Assembly (NCBI RefSeq): GCF_963583255.1
Contig: NC_084819.1
Location: 2,673,501-2,737,500 of the forward strand
DNA length: 64,000 bases
DNA from: Pyrus communis
Taxonomy: Eukaryota; Streptophyta; Magnoliopsida; Rosales; Rosaceae
Reading direction: 5' to 3'
Both the position numbers and the translations under genes were made by a program. Every line of letters starts with the position of its first letter. Positions within the stretch are counted from its first letter, which is position 1. Of this stretch, positions 10,629 through 22,500 are shown in pieces. Below the pieces are notes generated by a model. It was not told the DNA's origin. It worked only from the letters and a program-made list of their open reading frames with translations, and did no database searches.

Positions 10629-12414
10629 AGGTGTTAAGAATAACACTACTCTTTTTATTGTGCTAGGAAGTCTATGTAATTTTTATTATTTTATTACAAT
10701 TACCTTGGATATTTTACTAGAAACTTGTGCGTCATTACCATCTCAAATGCTCTAGATTATTCTAGAACTTTGTTGAATACTTTTTCCAAATAAGCATTAC
10801 ATCTTACCATGTTGAAGATATATACATTTAAACTTTGTTCTTATTGTCAGGAAACTCCAATTGTTGAAGCCATTGAACTTGGTACGTCCTATGAGAGTGA
10901 AAAGCAACCATTGAACTTCAAACTGATGTCAAACCTAATAATGCTTATTGGGCCTCCTTTTCGATGCATATCCGCCGCTTCTCTAGACCTTCCCGATTCT
11001 CTTCGTTATCTTTATTTGTTTAAATATCAACTGGAATCTTTGCCGTCAAAATTTTCGCCGGAAAATCTGGTTGAGCTTCATATGCCAGGGAGCCGAGTTA
11101 AGAAGCCCTGGAAAGAAAACCAGGTATATTATATGCCTATTCTAATTCTTGTATAAAATTAAGTGTAGAAATTATATTAATTCTTGATATTTCTCTCTAC
11201 TCTTGTTACAGAGACTTGTCAACTTACAAGTGCTCGATCTCTCTGAATCTTCAAATCTAACTGAAGTTCCAAATCTCTCTGGGAGTGTAAAAATTGTGAA
11301 CATAGATCTCTCTCGCTGTTCACGTTTGGTTGAAATTCCTTGGTATTTTCAAGATCTTGACAGGCTTACTCATCTTCGTCTTCAACACTGCCGAAGTCTC
11401 AAGTATCTTCCAGAGATGCCAAGAAATATTAAAGACTTAGATTTATTGGGCAGTGGTATTAAGGAGTTGCCCCAATCAATTTGGTCTCACGAAAAAATTT
11501 CTCACTTGGATATAAGGTATTGCGAAGACCTTGAGAAACTTCCAAGCAACATGTGTAAGCTGAAAGTCTCTGGTTCTTTTAATCTAGATGGTTGCAAATC
11601 TCTTGCCGAGTTTTCGGAGCTTCCCAGGGATATAACTAAATTATCATTGGTTCACAGGTATAGACTTGTGAGTCTACCAACCAACATTTGTAAGTTGAAA
11701 TATCTCAAGGAACTCGATCTCTCCAGCTGCTTTAGACTTGAAAACTTTCCAAAGATCTTGGAGCCAATGGAACATTTGGAGTCTTTAAATTTAAGTGGAA
11801 CAGCGGTTCAAGAGCTACACTCATCAATCGAGTTTCTCCCTGCTCTCAAAATACTTAAACTACAATTTTGCAAAAACCTTTCAAGTATCCCAAAGAGCAT
11901 TTGTAAGTTGAAATATCTCGAAGAACTCGATCTCTCTTGGTGCTCCAACCTTGAAAGCTTCCCAGAAATTTTGGAGCCAATGAAACATTTGAAGTTTTTA
12001 AATTTAAGTAGAACAGCAGTTCAAGAGCTACACTCATCAATCGAGTTTCTCCCTGCTCTCAAAATACTTGGACTATTATGTTGCAGAAGGCTTTCAAGTA
12101 TCCCAAAGAGCATTTGCAAGTTGAAATATCTCATGGAACTCAATCTCTATGGATGCTCCAAACTTGAAAACTTCCCAGAGATCTTGGAGTCAACAGAAGA
12201 TTTGCAGTACTCAAAATTACGTGAAACAGTGGCACAAGAGCTACACTCATCAATCGAGTCTCCCCTTGAGCTCCAATATGGATTTTGGGACTCCAAGCCA
12301 CCGGTTGATTTTTTGGATAGTGGATCATCGATTCTACGGTCAGGCATGCTGGATGGAAGGATGGGTAGTCGTTCTATCAATCAAGGTTGGACATTCAGAC
12401 ATGACACAATTTAA
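9038..12414 (+). CDS. NB-ARC-LRR disease resistance protein of the TNL class, lacking its TIR exon
   Basis: Three exons join in frame: 9038-10148, 10851-11123 and 11212-12414 (stop), giving about 861 residues. Counting from the first full codon, NB-ARC motifs are the P-loop GMGGIGKTT (58-66), kinase-2 VLIVLDDV (131-138), RNBS-B GSRIIITSRDKD (157-168), GVPLAL (222-227) and MHD (330-332). Exon 2 begins the LRR region and exon 3 holds about ten LRRs with repeated LSSIEFLPALK and SIPKSICKLKYL units. Such proteins are nucleotide-switched immune receptors. The exon pattern (NBS exon, short exon, LRR exon) is that of TNL genes, and the first NBS exon begins with the usual post-TIR sequence EANLIKNVVDHIW, but no TIR exon is found upstream. 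The C-terminal post-LRR domain is also missing; the end is divergent. It is either a TIR-less NB-LRR or a decaying truncated gene. The 5' end is not defined. Confidence 0.82.
10328..10420. repeat. Perfect-stem hairpin (mini-MITE) in the first NLR intron
   Basis: ACTATCATTTGTACCATCT at 10329-10347 is complementary to 10401-10419 with one mismatch, and the stem continues inward through CTCTAATAGAG-like words. The 93-bp unit lies in the intron between the NB-ARC exon and the next exon, directly upstream of a SINE. No clear target duplication. Confidence 0.6.
10440..10626 (+). mobile_element. tRNA-derived SINE with 33-base A tail, in NLR intron
   Basis: The unit has an A-box-like TAGTGGTATTC, a B-box-like GATTCAATTCTC, a body with CCACATTATTGCTAGCC and ATAATATCGTTTG, and a 33-base A run at 10594-10626. 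A second copy with the same body lies at about 56352-56505. Internal polymerase III boxes plus an A tail define a SINE; the family name is not known to me. Confidence 0.75.
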
Positions 12415-12847
12415 TTGTATTTATGGATGTTTCTATGTCAATTGGCCAGCAAAAAATTACTCCCAATTACAAATAAAATTTTATATCTACAAAATACCTA
12501 TGGCATACGTAAGTTTTTACATCAAAATACGAACACATTATGCAAAGGATGAACATCCAGCAGCAAAGCATCTCGCAGAAAAATATGCTTGATCTAGCCT
12601 GTTATGTTCAGGAATTCAAGCTAAATGCCACCAACTAAAACATTGTCAATCATCCACCACCCAAAAGAGGAAAAATAAACAACTTTAACTCCGGGATAGG
12701 GATAGTACAAGTTTTGCAAAGATGCATCAGTTCAATTAACAGCGAACATGAAGAGAAACAAACAGAAGAAAAGAGCTTCAATAACCACATGGCATATGTG
12801 CCTGTAAAACACAAGCCAATAGATGAATACAAAGAAAATAGTACTAC

Positions 12848-14149
12848 CTCTTGGTCGTCCCCATTTCAGAAATAGGTCGCGGGCTTGTGCATCAGTGATT
12901 TTCCCATCTCTGTGTGTGTCACCTTTCACAAAAATACTGGTGTACTTCTGAACATCAGTTTGAGTCATCCTAGGCCATGACAAATGAGACTGACTAGAAG
13001 CAGAGTTCCCAGCTCCGGATGAAACTCCAGTAGCACTAGTCGGAGACCTGCTGGTTTGCTTTTGCAAATGACTGGGCCTGCTGAGGCTGGCTACCAACAT
13101 GGGTACTTGGGCTAGCTGAAGACTGGGTCCCAACAAATACTGGCACAATGGCTGATGAGATAAGTACGTTGCCAGGAGGAAAATTCTGCCTTGGTTAAGA
13201 TGGGGTTGCAACATAATACTTGAACTATTATGTTGCAGAAGGCTTTCAAGTATCCCAAAGAGCATTTGTAAGTTGAAATATCTCGAGGAACTTGATCACT
13301 CTTCGTGCTCCAATGTTGAAAACTTCCCAGAGATCTTGGAGCCAATGGAAGATTTGCGGTGCTTAAAATTACATGGAACAGCGGTTCAAGAGCTACACTC
13401 ACCACTCGAGTTTCTCCCTGCGCTCCAATGGAATTCAGTGTTCTCCGAGCCAATGGAAGATTTTATGCAAAGTTATTATAAGTGGAACATTGGTTGAACA
13501 GCGGTTAAAAAGCCGTTTTTAAAACCACTGACAGATGTAAACAAGATCATAAAGTTAAAGAGTAGGGGAACTTATAGCTTCCAAAAGTTATGTTCGTGGT
13601 CATACTATATAGGCGCATAACTGTAACCATGGACAGTGTTCATGCCTGCACCATCAGCTAGAAATGTCATATGCAATAACGACATTTCTCTTTCAAGATA
13701 ATGTGGCATGATGGATGGGTACTCATTCTATCAATCAAGATTGCACATTCAGACATGACTCAATTTAAAAGTATTTATGGATGTTTGTACGTCAATTGGC
13801 CAGTAAAAAATTACCCCCAATTACAAATAATGCGACATTTCTCTTTCATCTACTTATTTTCTACCATTTGAACATAAAATCCCGATCAACCACTATAATT
13901 ACACAAATATAATCATACACACTACAATATACATCCACTTATACACACACACACATACATACATGCATATGCATATATAGAGAGTGAAAGTACCTGCGCA
14001 AGGACCTGTTTGGGGAGACCGGAGCCCTGGAAGAAAGCGACGGCTTCATTGCCACTAATCCGATCATCGCAGTCCAAACCGGCTCTTCGGAAATACGCAT
14101 CGAAGAGATCCACGTTTGCCGATTGGTTTTGCGCCGACGCAATCGCCAC
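12848..14149 (-). pseudogene. EH1: EH-domain protein (EH1/Pan1-like) pseudogene fragment
   Basis: Exon 1 (14149-13994) encodes an EH-domain start, ANVDLFDAYFRRAGLD, then ISGNEAVAFFQGSGLPKQ, and ends at a good splice donor. A later exon (about 13190-12848) encodes the linker and the start of a second EH domain: GVSSGAGNSASS, DVQKYTSIFVKGD, HRDGKITDAQARDLFL, again ending at a donor after PR. This matches plant EH1/Pan1, a TPLATE-complex endocytic adaptor. The gene is broken. The linker exon changes frame near 13040, the intermediate and all downstream exons are missing, and a second copy of the NLR tail (13205-13830) occupies what would be the intron. The calcium-loop residues of exon 1 are also altered (LDCDDRISG). 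The upstream 250 bp keep promoter-like sequence. Confidence 0.8.
13205..13830 (+). pseudogene. Duplicated 3' end of the NLR gene (LRR tail and 3' flank)
   Basis: 13220-13430 repeats the last LRR units of the gene at 12060-12280 (shared word TTATGTTGCAGAAGGCTTTC, then SIPKSIC and VQELHS codons). 13705-13830 repeats the end and 3' flank at 12345-12480 (shared TATTTATGGATGTTT and AATTGGCCAG). About 240 bp separates the two matching parts in this copy. It has no NB-ARC part, and its short open frame (13273-13497) ends early, so it is a partial tandem duplicate. Confidence 0.82.
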
Positions 14150-14416
14150 AGTCGGATTGTGATTCGCGGAAGATCAGACCATGGAACCAATCGAGAGCGC
14201 CGCGCGCTCTGGCTGCCATACGCGTGAGGAGCGCCGGGAAGAAGCAGAAACCACGAATTCGAAGGACCAAGGTTTCGACAAAACGACGACGTACAACGGG
14301 CATTTGGTAGCCCTTCTTCTCCGATTAGGAGGAAAATCAGAAGACGAAGGAGACTGAGAGATGGTCGTGATATTTCAAAACTGCCACTCGTTCTAATGAG
14401 CCCGGCCCATTAAGCC
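14150..14416 (-). promoter_or_regulatory. Probable former promoter and 5' leader of the EH1-like pseudogene
   Basis: GC-richer than its surroundings, directly upstream of the exon-1 ATG at 14149. The minus strand carries TAGGGCTTAATGGGCC around 14400-14416, which combines a GGGCC (site II-like) word and a TAGGG telo-box-like word common in plant housekeeping promoters. The open frames drawn across it show no family features. Confidence 0.4.
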
Positions 14417-14417
14417 C

Positions 14418-14745
14418 TAGTTTGGTATAATTCTGAAAAAAATGGTTATAAAAAAAAACTCTAGCTTTTTTATGTTTGGTAAACATTCAGCTTCAACTTT
14501 TTTTACAGTTTTAGATGAAAAAAAAGCCAAAAACACAAAGCTGCAAAACCCAGCTTTGAAAAACCAGGTTTTTTTCACATCTGTTTTACATAAAATTTTA
14601 TCAAACACTATAATATTGCTTTTTTTTCAAAAGCACTTTTACAAAAAAGTTTACCAAACACTGCTACTTTATTTCACAGTAGCTTATTCTCACAACACAG
14701 CAGAAGCAGTTTTTTTTCAAAGCACAACAATACCAAACCAACCCT
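14418..14745. mobile_element. MITE-like element with TTTGGTAT termini
   Basis: The left end TAGTTTGGTATAATTCTG and the reverse-complemented right end TTGGTTTGGTATTGTTGTG form imperfect inverted repeats around a very A/T-rich interior with runs of T and CAAACACT words. CCCTAG and CCCTAA flank the ends but are too short for a firm duplication. It lies between the EH1 remnant and an hAT remnant. No coding potential. Confidence 0.5.
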
Positions 14746-14864
14746 AACGCTTGGCGGGGCTGCCTAGGGCCCCCAAATTATATATATAAACTAAACTAAT
14801 ATTACAAACTTTGTTTGATCAAATCAGAAGTATACGGACTTTGAGCCTTTGAGTATTTGCTTAT

Positions 14865-15030
14865 AGAATTTTGTTAATCATATCAATTACCATTGCCTCT
14901 TCAAAAAGAAGTTTATCAAAATAAGTCGATCAAATCTTATCTCCAATCAACCATGTCACAAGAAATATTGAATGAGTTAGCTATTTTATCAATTGAAAAG
15001 GAATTGATTGATTGGATTATGTATACTTAA
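14865..15030 (+). pseudogene. hAT transposase C-terminal remnant (ZMYM1-like lineage)
   Basis: The plus strand reads RILLIISITIASSKRSLSK, then after a one-base frame change SIKSYLQSTMSQEILNELAI and LSIEKELIDWIM. In plant hAT-dimerisation proteins the corresponding stretch is the end of the dimerisation domain, with conserved SK, STMSQ and LAILSIE words. The frame change and the stop at about 15030 show that it is dead. The rest of the transposon is not recognisable. Confidence 0.7.
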
Positions 15031-15623
15031 TTGGTACATTTGGTCTAAAAACAAGAGACTCATAATATTTCAATAATGTTTATATATATTTCTTCCTTTG
15101 GTATTAATTTTTAATGATGTTTGACATAGAAATAGACTTTTTCATGTATTTAGCGAATTTTTTGTATATATCAATGTATAAAGATCGGGAATATGAGAAC
15201 TCTAGGATCCCATTTCTAAGTGATGATCCTCTCATGCTTCATATATTGGGTTGTATCCTTGCAATTCTTTGCCATTGCCACATGTTGCCATTATTTTTGG
15301 GATCAGATTTTTGGATACGAGCATATAAACCTCGAAACAATCTGGGAATGGGATGGCAAAACCAATAGTTGGATTAAGACATTTGTTCACTATTTTTCAC
15401 AATTGGATCGTTGGAGACTGAGTTTTTCTCAGTTCCGCCGTATGTTCTATATAATCTTCTTAATTAAATGAAGTAGGTTTGACGGTACCGCTACTTCATG
15501 CTCATTTATGTTTATACTTTATTTTAGTGCCATGAACTCTGTAGTTTTTTTCTGTTGAGAAATGCTAACAAGACTCTTAAAAATGGAACTCTCTAATAGA
15601 GAGTTTTTGTGGACTCTCCGTCA

Positions 15624-15683
15624 CCTCATGTTTTTGACACAATTATGTGTCAACATTATAAAAATTGTGCCAAAAACGTGAGG
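15624..15683. repeat. Short hairpin
   Basis: CCTCATGTTTTTGACACAAT pairs with ATTGTGCCAAAAACGTGAGG across a 20-base loop (two mismatches). Probably the core of a small inverted-repeat element; no duplication seen. Confidence 0.5.
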
Positions 15684-16199
15684 TATAATTGTCTCCTTAG
15701 CATATTTTTTTACAAGGACTCTATAATTGTTTATGTATTTTTTGTCCACTATAATTGTCTTTTTGGGGCACGTTATTTTGTTGCCTTATTATTCGAGGTG
15801 ATAAAAAAAGGAACAGAATACAACTATACTTGGTGGTAAGAGCAGATGCACATTCGGATTAGAGTGGTCTTCGAAAAATGCCATTGAAGGTTTTTTGAGG
15901 ATCTTTTGAATGAGAGTTCGGTAAAATACTTATTCCCGCATATCCCAACGACACTTGAGAGGATGCGTTTAAAAAAACTTAGATCACTTACCAATCCCCC
16001 CCCCCCCCCCCCCGAGGTGGCGGGGATTATCCCTGGATGCACCAATGGTTGGTGGTGTTCAAGAAGACGAAAATGTGATGCTCAACAACCAATTGTTTCT
16101 TTTTCTTTTCATAGAAAAAAACCCAACTATTTCTAAATGAAAACAAAAAAAAATTACTGGTCTACTTCCCTTGAAAATAGTCATTGTTATTTACCAGTA

Positions 16200-16275
16200 T
16201 TGCAATAGTGATATTTGTTTCTACTAGTAAGTGAAAGATCTTAATTTTCACTCACATAAATAACAAGTTCGTTAC
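16200..16275 (+). mobile_element. SINE fragment
   Basis: The stretch around CTAGTAAGTGAAAGATCTTAA matches the box-B region of the SINE at 10440-10626 (CTTGTAAGTGAGAGATCTTAG). The 3' body and tail are absent. Confidence 0.4.
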
Positions 16276-17751
16276 AAATTATGTCGAAGAACAAAGAAGA
16301 AATTTCTTTTAATGAGAAAAGCCCAATACAATTACATTAACCAAAGCCCATTCAACAAATAGCCAGAAAATGAAAAAGGAAATCCTAATCTTCAACCTGC
16401 AAAGGCTGATCGCTGTCGCCGCCATCACCTCGTTAGCGACCATAAGGGTGGCCACTTGAAAATAATCAACTCCATGTTGTATTCGATGAAGATATCCCAG
16501 TGCATAAGAGTAGTTCCACCATGGCTTACTCCTCTAGGGGATTGGCTCCTTAATCACCCTAAAATAATTAAAAATACGAAAAAAATTACAAAATATACAA
16601 AAATACAATAAATATACAAATTTTTTTTTCTATAAATAACCAACCATGTTCTTCCATCTTACACCACATTTTAATATTTTCAAATACTTTCAACAAATCT
16701 TTTATTATTATCCTAAATTAAAAATAAGATTATTTTTTATCATTGTATAACAAAAAATATTTTAATACGAATTGTCTGGGTTATTTAGTGTAGAGATAGA
16801 GATACACTTAGATAATTACTGTTCACTACATGCAATTACTATTCACAAAAGAGATTGCGTTGCCTATAGCCCAAGAGAGCCTTACTACAGAGGAAATGCT
16901 CTAACAATTCAACATGCAACCAAGGCCGCCACACCATAGGAGAGCCAACAGATCCCGACCACAAACACAAGCCCCTGCAAGTAGTATAAAAAACCAAAAT
17001 AAATGGGAAGGGGATGGGGCTAAGGAGGCGTCTAAACAGCATGGCTTCGGCCAGAGCTGCAACACGATTGGGCTTTAATTTCATACATGGATCCTACACT
17101 TTGTTAGGTTCCATTGAGTGCGTCTTGACATTATGTTCGGTTTCACTGAGTTCGTGTGGAACGTTCATCCAATGGATTCCATTAAGTGAGTTTGGAATCC
17201 TACTTCGTATCTTGTGTGTCAGTTCTATCATATTTTATAAGTGCATCTAGAATGCATAATGTTGTGATTCGTGTTAGCTCTTGTGTATTTTTTTCCATCA
17301 TATTTCGTGTTAGCTCTTCGTGATTTGTGCATCTAGAATGCGTTCGGAATGTGAAACATTGTGAGTCTGCTGATCTTATTATTTTAATATATATATATTG
17401 AAGGGAAACTAGATTGAAAATCAGTGAGGATTCAATCGAGTTTTGTGAGTGAAGATATTTTATATATGAAAAGGATTATGAAAATGGATTGGGAAAATGT
17501 TTTATAAATGAGATTGATTGACTTTTCAATCATATACGTCGTATTACTGTTACTCACACGAACTTCATAGTTTGTTCAAATTTTTGCTTTGCCGATGCAC
17601 CATTCTCACAGTTTAGAGGGCAATTTTGTAGGTTGACAGGTGTTCAACATTCTAAAGTTACGTGTTGGTCCTGAGCATATCTCGTAATCAGGGCGTGAGA
17701 GAATGAGAGAGCAGGTTTACTTTTATGAGTCAAGCCTAGTGTTGTGCTTTT

Positions 17752-17992
17752 GGAAATGGAGGTGGATTGTCTATCCTCCTATTTCCATACTCTCCTCATG
17801 CCCTCCTGTTTGTGTGGTTACGGTTAAGTTACGTCAATATTTTATATTCCTATTACTTTTTGTTTTATTATTTTTATAAAAAATTAATATAAAATATTAA
17901 CCTAATTTAATCATGATCACACATCAAGAAAAAGCATGAAAAAAGTATGAAAATGAGAAGGCAGACAATCCCTCATTTGGAAATGCAACTCA
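17752..17992. mobile_element. Long-inverted-repeat MITE
   Basis: The left arm TTGGAAATGGAGGTGGATTG and the reverse complement of the right arm TTTCCAAATGAGGGATTGTC share an extended, roughly 100-bp imperfect stem, with blocks such as GGATTGTCT and TCAATATTTTATA or TTAATATTTTATA near the centre. The whole 240 bp can fold into one hairpin. Target duplication not identified. Confidence 0.55.
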
Positions 17993-19599
17993 AACATCCA
18001 ACTCCAACGCATTAAAAAAATAAGAGGATTTCTGTCCTTTCATTTCTCCTCATTTTTCACTTTATGCCCCACTCTGGACCATAGCCAGCCACAGACCAAC
18101 TCCACCGCATTTTCTGGGTCAAAAGTAGCCTTTACCTCAAGTCGTCATCCAGTCTATTGATAGAGGCCCCACAAGTTACATAATGCATGCTTTTTATACA
18201 CATCCATATATGCTCATGATTACATCAATAAATAGTTGGAAACTATTATTTTTGTCGTGAAAGAAATGTTTAATATTGTTATATATTCCTTACTCCTTAG
18301 TCTACATCAATTAATTTGTCAAAATGTTGTTTGACCTTAACTATAATTTTATTTGTCATTTAGTACACGTAATTGTATTTCTTTTTACTAATAAGAGTGA
18401 TATTTTAAGTTTAGATTTTTGCGTCGGATTAATTTATTCCCCTCACTCTTTAGTGTAATATATCTTTGTTTTTAATAAAACAGTAATTGATTTTGTCACT
18501 TAATCACTATAATATAATAGTATTCTTTTTTATTTGTAGGTGATTAAGTGGGTAGTTTTATGATCGATTTTCATAGCGAGTTCAATACTAAGATATTATA
18601 GTTGTCTGATTGAGTGGCTTGCGCAAATTTCCTCACCATAGTGTAATTGTATTAAAAAAAAAAAAACCCATAATTTACGTTGCTTAACTCCACAAAAAAA
18701 TGTGAAGGAATTATTCTTCGAACACTTTGTGAACGATTTGCAAAATTTTATGCTTATTATCAAAATCATCCATGTTATAAATCAATCTGTAAAAAAACAT
18801 CTCTTAAAAAGACAATTAAAATGAAGTTCGTCAAGTAAATAAATAGTAGCAATTAAATTAACAAGTTGTCTATGAACAAAAAATTGCCAGATATTCTCCA
18901 AAATTCAATGGCTGAGAATATTTCTAATTTGAGGGTTTATGTGATACTTTAATATTTTCTAAAATGTTTCACTTCACTCAAATTGTCAAATTAAACTATT
19001 ATCTTATAACTATTATAATAAATGTTTTAAAACAAAAATAAGATTAATATAATCAATCAAAAAATAAAAATGCGATCAATTTTAACAGTAAGAATGAGAG
19101 TTGTTGATTCATATGATGCCAGGTCAAATTTAACTTTTTGGTTGAAAAATATTGTTTTTACCTTTTTAATGATGTGTACATTTTGACGTTTGGAGATGCT
19201 CTGAAACACAACCGTCAGAAGTGTCGTGTAGAATTTGGTTCACTCAGCTGAGCCGTCCGTTCACTCTGTGATTCGGGTAAAACCTCGATTTCACAGTCCC
19301 TTTCGTGCATCCATATTCATTGTATTATCTTTCGTTTTTCCCCAAGGCTCAAGGCCCCTTCCCATTGCGTTCTTGAGTCGTACGCAAACACAAAATCCAC
19401 CATTAGTATTTGGGTTTTCGAAATTCAGTAAATTGTCATCCTTTAAACGCCATTAACACTCAAAAGGGTGGAGCTTCTGCAAATGGGTCTCTGACTCTCT
19501 GAGTTTTTAGCTTTTTCACTCTACTGTTCGACACATTTAGCTCGTCAGTGTGTTGGGTTCTTGTAAAGCCTTTGAATTTGGGTTTTTCTCGGATTTTTG
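17993..19599. other. Intergenic DNA and probable 5' region of the SLC35F-like gene
   Basis: AT-rich with no recognised gene up to about 19200. From about 19230 the composition becomes more balanced and pyrimidine-rich, as expected for the promoter and 5' leader of the gene starting at 19600. The frame at 19235-19456 is probably leader sequence. Confidence 0.45.
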
Positions 19600-22500
19600 A
19601 TGGCAAATATGATGAGGTTTAAAGATTTTTGGGTAAAGAAGACACTGGTGGGTCTTGGGTTGGGCCAGTTTCTCTCGCTTTTGATCACTTCTACAGGCTT
19701 TTCATCATCTGAGCTTGCCAAAAAAGGTTCGATTTTTCTTATTTTCCACTGTCTATGTATGTTTATTTCAATGCGAGTAAGTAGTTGGGTATGTAACAAC
19801 TGCAAAGAACAATATAATCCGTGATTGATTGCTGACGAGTAAAGGGAAGGTCCATATTATGAAATTATATTGTTTCTGCATTTTCCCCGACCCTCGCAAA
19901 GCGGAGAGGCTTGTTGGCTTGGAGTCGTCCTTTTTTTATAATGTTTCTGCATTTTCGGGAACATTGACTGTCATCTGTTATTTGATATATGCTGTTGGAT
20001 TGGTGTGGTGATTATGCTTCTAAATTTGGTTTTTTGAGGTTTAATTACCGGACGCCAAAACCTGCAAGTAAGTTTTGTTGGATGTAAGTATATATTTGGG
20101 AGGTCCACTTTTACAGTACAATCCCATTTGGAGATTGTAACTATTAATACATTCACCAATTATCTCTCGTTTTGTTGGCCACAATCTCCGTGGCTAAGTC
20201 GATGGTCCTCTTTTCAAATTCTACTGAAACTCTTCATATTGTGATTCATATAAGGTTGCCGCGTCATCTAGTCTTCTTTTCACTAAATTGTTTCTTGTAT
20301 TCCTTGTTCATTCAAAAGGCAATGTCTTTTTAAAAGGATTATTATTTAATCATTCGTTTAATGTTCCTATTTTTGGCAGGAATTAATGTTCCTACTTCAC
20401 AGTCTTTTCTGAACTATGTGCTCTTGGCAATTGTATATGGAGGCATCATGCTTTACCGAAGGAAGCCACTTAAGGTCATTTTTTTTGTGCCTCTATAAGA
20501 CTACCTTTTTTCTTTGTGTAGATATGATTTCCTTTTCGCTTTATGTGATACAATTTGGTTTTTAGACATCTACATCTAGCTAAGTTTTAGTGTTTTGAGA
20601 CTTTGTTATATAGATTAGTAGCATGTTGTTAAACGGCAGACTCGGAGGATCAGTGCAATCATGATGACATATAAAGGGCATTTGTTAGACCCTGGAACTG
20701 TGACCCTAGGGGGTTTCTGTTAAATTAGTGATTTTTGGATTGTACATGTGTAGTTAACCAAATGATGGTTCTTGGTAATCAACGAAATTACTAAAAAAAA
20801 AAAAAAAAAAAAAAAAAGTGATAGAACCTGCCCTTGGTCTGGCAAAAAAATAGAACCTGCCACCATGGTGAGATGATCCATGCATATGGATTGTCCAAAA
20901 TGAAACATCTAAAGCATATTAAAAATGTGTGTGTTTCCTTGTGGGAGGTGCCTTTGAGTGATCACAAATGAGAGATTGACTGATTTTGGTTGGTGGACGT
21001 TATGATTGTGCTTTCTGTCAATTGGTTGTGGCTATTGATCTTAACACTGATGTTATTGGTTTAGTTTAAGAAAGAGCTAATTTAGCTGGCTAAAAAGACT
21101 AAAGTAGTGAACCTTTAAGTGGTTCTTTTACGGCATAACTACGAAGTAATCAACTAACATGTTCATAAATCATTAAAAAGAAGTTTCTAAAGACTTGTTC
21201 TCTAATCTCCCTTCGGAATTTGTGCAGGCTAAATGGTATTACTATGTGCTTCTGGGAATAGTGGACGTGGAGGCAAATTTTCTAGGTGCGTATTTTATTT
21301 TGTAGACTGAGCGTATACTTTGGTTTTATTGTTTTAAACTGGACTGATGTTTGCAACTTACGGAATTCTGAAGATTTGTTCCTTACATTGGAGACTTAAC
21401 TATATTTTGAATTTATTATCAAATCTTGGCCTCAACCCCACAAAGAAAGAAAGAGAAAAAGAAGAAGAATTCCTAGCTTTGGCCACTGCACAGGCTTCCA
21501 TTTTACAGAAAACTTGAAAAATGAAGAAATTGATGCGTGAAAGATCTGGAAACCAAAACAGCAGCATGTAAACAGCAAGTACCAATGCAACCATCGAATT
21601 AGAACTACAGCTACAGTGTAGTCTATCCTAAGATGTATTCTGCTTATTGATTCTTGAATAAAGAAACTGTGAAGCTTGATAAAAAATTAAAAAATAAAAA
21701 TAAAAAAACTGTGAACAACTGCCATCGCTTAAGTTTTACTTTCAAGTTATAAGTAGAGTATGTGTGCTGGATATTTCTAGGAGTAAATTTGAATAAAAAT
21801 TGGTTTCCTACAACAGTTTCATATTTGATAACTGATATCATTTGTTCTGCAGTGGTGAAGGCTTATCAATACACATCTATAACAAGCGTAATGCTGCTGG
21901 ATTGTTGGTCTATCCCATGCGTTATGCTTCTTACTTGGCTTTTCTTAAAAACAAAATATAGATTCGCGAAGATAACTGGTGTGGTGGTTTGTGTTGCTGG
22001 GCTAGTCATGGTTGTTTTTTCAGATGTTCATGCAGGTGATCGAGCAGGTAAACAACATATGTCTGGTCAAGTGTAGCTTTTTCCAATTATCTTGGTTTTG
22101 TTTGTTTAATTCTTTTAACCATATATAATTAGGTTGGGGTAAATTATCCTGCATATGTTTGTTGAGTGGTTTTCTGATGTTATATGCACTGTTATGACTT
22201 GTAGGAGGGAGCAAGCCCAGTGTAGGAGATGCCCTAGTAATTGCTGGTGCTACGCTGTATGCTGTCAGTAATGTCAGTGAGGTAAGTAAATACACAATCT
22301 TTCTGGGTTTTAGGAGTAGCCAAATATTTCTTGTTATTAACATAGCTTATGCCTGTTTCCATTATCATAGATAATGTGGGATATCTAGTAAACAAACGTT
22401 TAGCACGGAGAAAGTCTTCATAGATGCTATTTGGCATTTGCAAATTACTTGATTCTCTTTTCTTATGCAGGAGTTTCTAGTAAAGAATGCCGACAGGGTT

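Larger units (their letters stand above)
15031..17750. other. Intergenic AT-rich stretch
   Basis: No gene recognised. It holds a short hairpin (15624-15683), an 18-base C run (15996-16013), a probable SINE fragment (about 16200-16275) and a pair of short repeated words GTGCATCTAGAATGC (17241 and 17327 areas). Open frames of 60-85 codons here show no family resemblance or splice support. Confidence 0.6.

Noticed and set aside
12140..12592. Overlapping frames on both strands at the NLR tail
   Set aside because: Shadows of the LRR coding frame, which continues in frame from the NB-ARC exon.
15996..16013. 18-base C run
   Set aside because: Simple homopolymer; no adjoining inverted repeat or conserved element.
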